IMG/VR virus record: IMGVR_UViG_3300031919_000012
Coordinates: 1 to 23,204 of that record
Strand: one strand, 5' to 3'
DNA length: 23,204 bases
DNA from: a virus
The position numbers and the translations under genes are program-made. Numbering within the stretch: position 1 is the stretch's first letter; each line of letters begins with the position of its first letter. The notes under the pieces were generated by a model, which ran no database searches, was not told the origin of the DNA, and saw only the letters and a program-made list of their open reading frames with translations. This document shows positions 22,296 through 23,204 of the stretch, in pieces.

Positions 22296-23204
22296 ATGGC
22301 AGATATAGCAACACCGACAATAGCAAGAAAACCAGAGGATTTTACGCAAACTCAGATAAATTTGATTAGAAATTCTTTAAGAATATCTACTGATTTTCCT
22401 TACCAACCAGATAAGACGTATATTATTTTTGATGCTGTAATTGGGAATAATAATCTTCATATTGACACAGGTGGATCATCAACTTATTCGATATTGAAAG
22501 GCGATGTTACTGAAGCCATTTCTTATACCGATACAGGCGGAACAAAAGTTTTAAATTATTCCGTTGCAGGTCGTTATTTAATAACTATTGATGGTACTTT
22601 TAACGGAATAGATACCACTGGGGCTAGCGCTGGTGATAAAAATAAATATATAGGAATAATTGGCGGCTCTAATTATCCTGTAAGTATAGTAAGTAATGCA
22701 TTTGATAATTGTATTAAATTGAAAAATGTATCTTTTTCATACGTAACAACTATAGATTCAAAATCTTTTTTAGCATGTTCAGAATTAAGATTTGCATCTT
22801 TTTTTGCTGCTACAAGTATTGCATCTGATTCATTTGACGAATGTAATAATTTAATTAATTTAATAACATCAGTAGGTAATGCAGAAAGTCAAGTTAAAGG
22901 TCATTTAAATCTTTATGGAAATGATGTCTTATCAAGTGTAAAGACCGGAACAAATCATTTATTTAACATAGAATTATATGATAACACTGTTTTTACGGCA
23001 ATTAGCGATAAGTCTATTTTCAAGGGTGATACTATTACAGATAGCAAAGCAAATGTTTATAGTATAATATTACAACGAGCGAAATATATTCCTGTTTTTT
23101 GTGCTTGTAAAATACGAATATCTGGAAGTATATCATATGTAAGTGTAGATATTCCTATTGTATTTTTTAACGGGGGTTTTGTTTCTAAGTTTGGAAGCAC
23201 TGGG
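22296..23204 (+). CDS. Probable tail fibre with LRR and NHL modules, cut at window end
   Basis: This frame starts with ATG 2 bp after the gp48-like gene and is open through the window end (303 codons, no stop), so the C-terminus is missing. N-terminal residues 1-60, starting MADIATPTIARKPEDFTQTQ, may be the attachment part. Residues 120-200 contain BspA-type leucine-rich repeats (LRR_5): SNAFDNCIKLKNVSFSYVTT, then SFLACSELRFASF, and SFDECNNLINL, each with the (A/S)F..C..L pattern. The last nine residues are FVSKFGSTG, the start of the same NHL repeat as in the upstream gene, identical over 28 nt. It is probably a tail fibre or receptor-binding protein with ligand-binding modules. The gene order (after gp48) fits a fibre. 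That the gene continues into an NHL propeller is inferred. Confidence 0.7.
   Translation, partial: MADIATPTIARKPEDFTQTQINLIRNSLRISTDFPYQPDKTYIIFDAVIGNNNLHIDTGGSSTYSILKGDVTEAISYTDTGGTKVLNYSVAGRYLITIDGTFNGIDTTGASAGDKNKYIGIIGGSNYPVSIVSNAFDNCIKLKNVSFSYVTTIDSKSFLACSELRFASFFAATSIASDSFDECNNLINLITSVGNAESQVKGHLNLYGNDVLSSVKTGTNHLFNIELYDNTVFTAISDKSIFKGDTITDSKANVYSIILQRAKYIPVFCACKIRISGSISYVSVDIPIVFFNGGFVSKFGSTG
23177..23204 (+). repeat. Copy of NHL repeat start in the second fibre gene
   Basis: The final 28 bases, beginning TTTTGTTTCTAAG, are identical to 21570-21597 in the upstream gene and run to the window edge, in frame in the second gene. The full copy lies beyond the window. Confidence 0.9.

Overview
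The window is the virion-building part of a tailed phage or prophage, most likely from a member of the Bacteroidota. Three things point there: AT-rich DNA with promoter elements of the TAnnTTTG type (872-879, 3188-3195, 3564-3571, and 7383-7390 on the minus strand), signal peptides ending in YSQ, and a BspA-type leucine-rich repeat protein. No integrase, repressor or lysis gene is visible, so the lifestyle cannot be decided. Apart from a three-gene minus-strand island, everything reads on the plus strand.

Region 1 (1-3588) is accessory: an Rnl2/T4-like RNA ligase, an unrecognised helical phage protein, a structured non-coding region of about 330 nt, a phage DNA methyltransferase, and a SpeD-like pyruvoyl decarboxylase overlapping the methyltransferase. 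The non-coding region holds a tRNA in circularly permuted order: its 3' half (1639-1673) lies upstream of its 5' half (1676-1714), with 2 nt between the discriminator and G1. All four stems still pair, the anticodon is GCA (Cys), and the two flanks can pair with each other over 9-10 bp (1561-1570 with 1871-1880). This is the most unusual element of the window.

Region 2 (3589-13740) is a packaging and head module in lambda-like order: small terminase, GpA-type large terminase, gpW-like joining protein, portal, ClpP-like protease with a probable nested scaffold, decoration protein, major capsid protein, then connector and completion proteins. It is interrupted by a minus-strand operon of three small genes (6263-7358) and by a gene for a secreted-looking protein (11849-12520).

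Region 3 (13744-23204) is a contractile, Mu-like tail module: sheath, tube, tail assembly chaperone with a TTTTTTA slippery site giving a -1 fusion product, tape measure, gp46-like, gp47 (baseplate J)-like and gp48-like baseplate proteins, then a probable tail fibre cut by the window end. The gp48-like protein carries a C-terminal six-bladed NHL beta-propeller. The next gene combines BspA-like leucine-rich repeats with the start of the same NHL repeat, identical over 28 nt, which suggests module exchange between neighbouring host-recognition genes.
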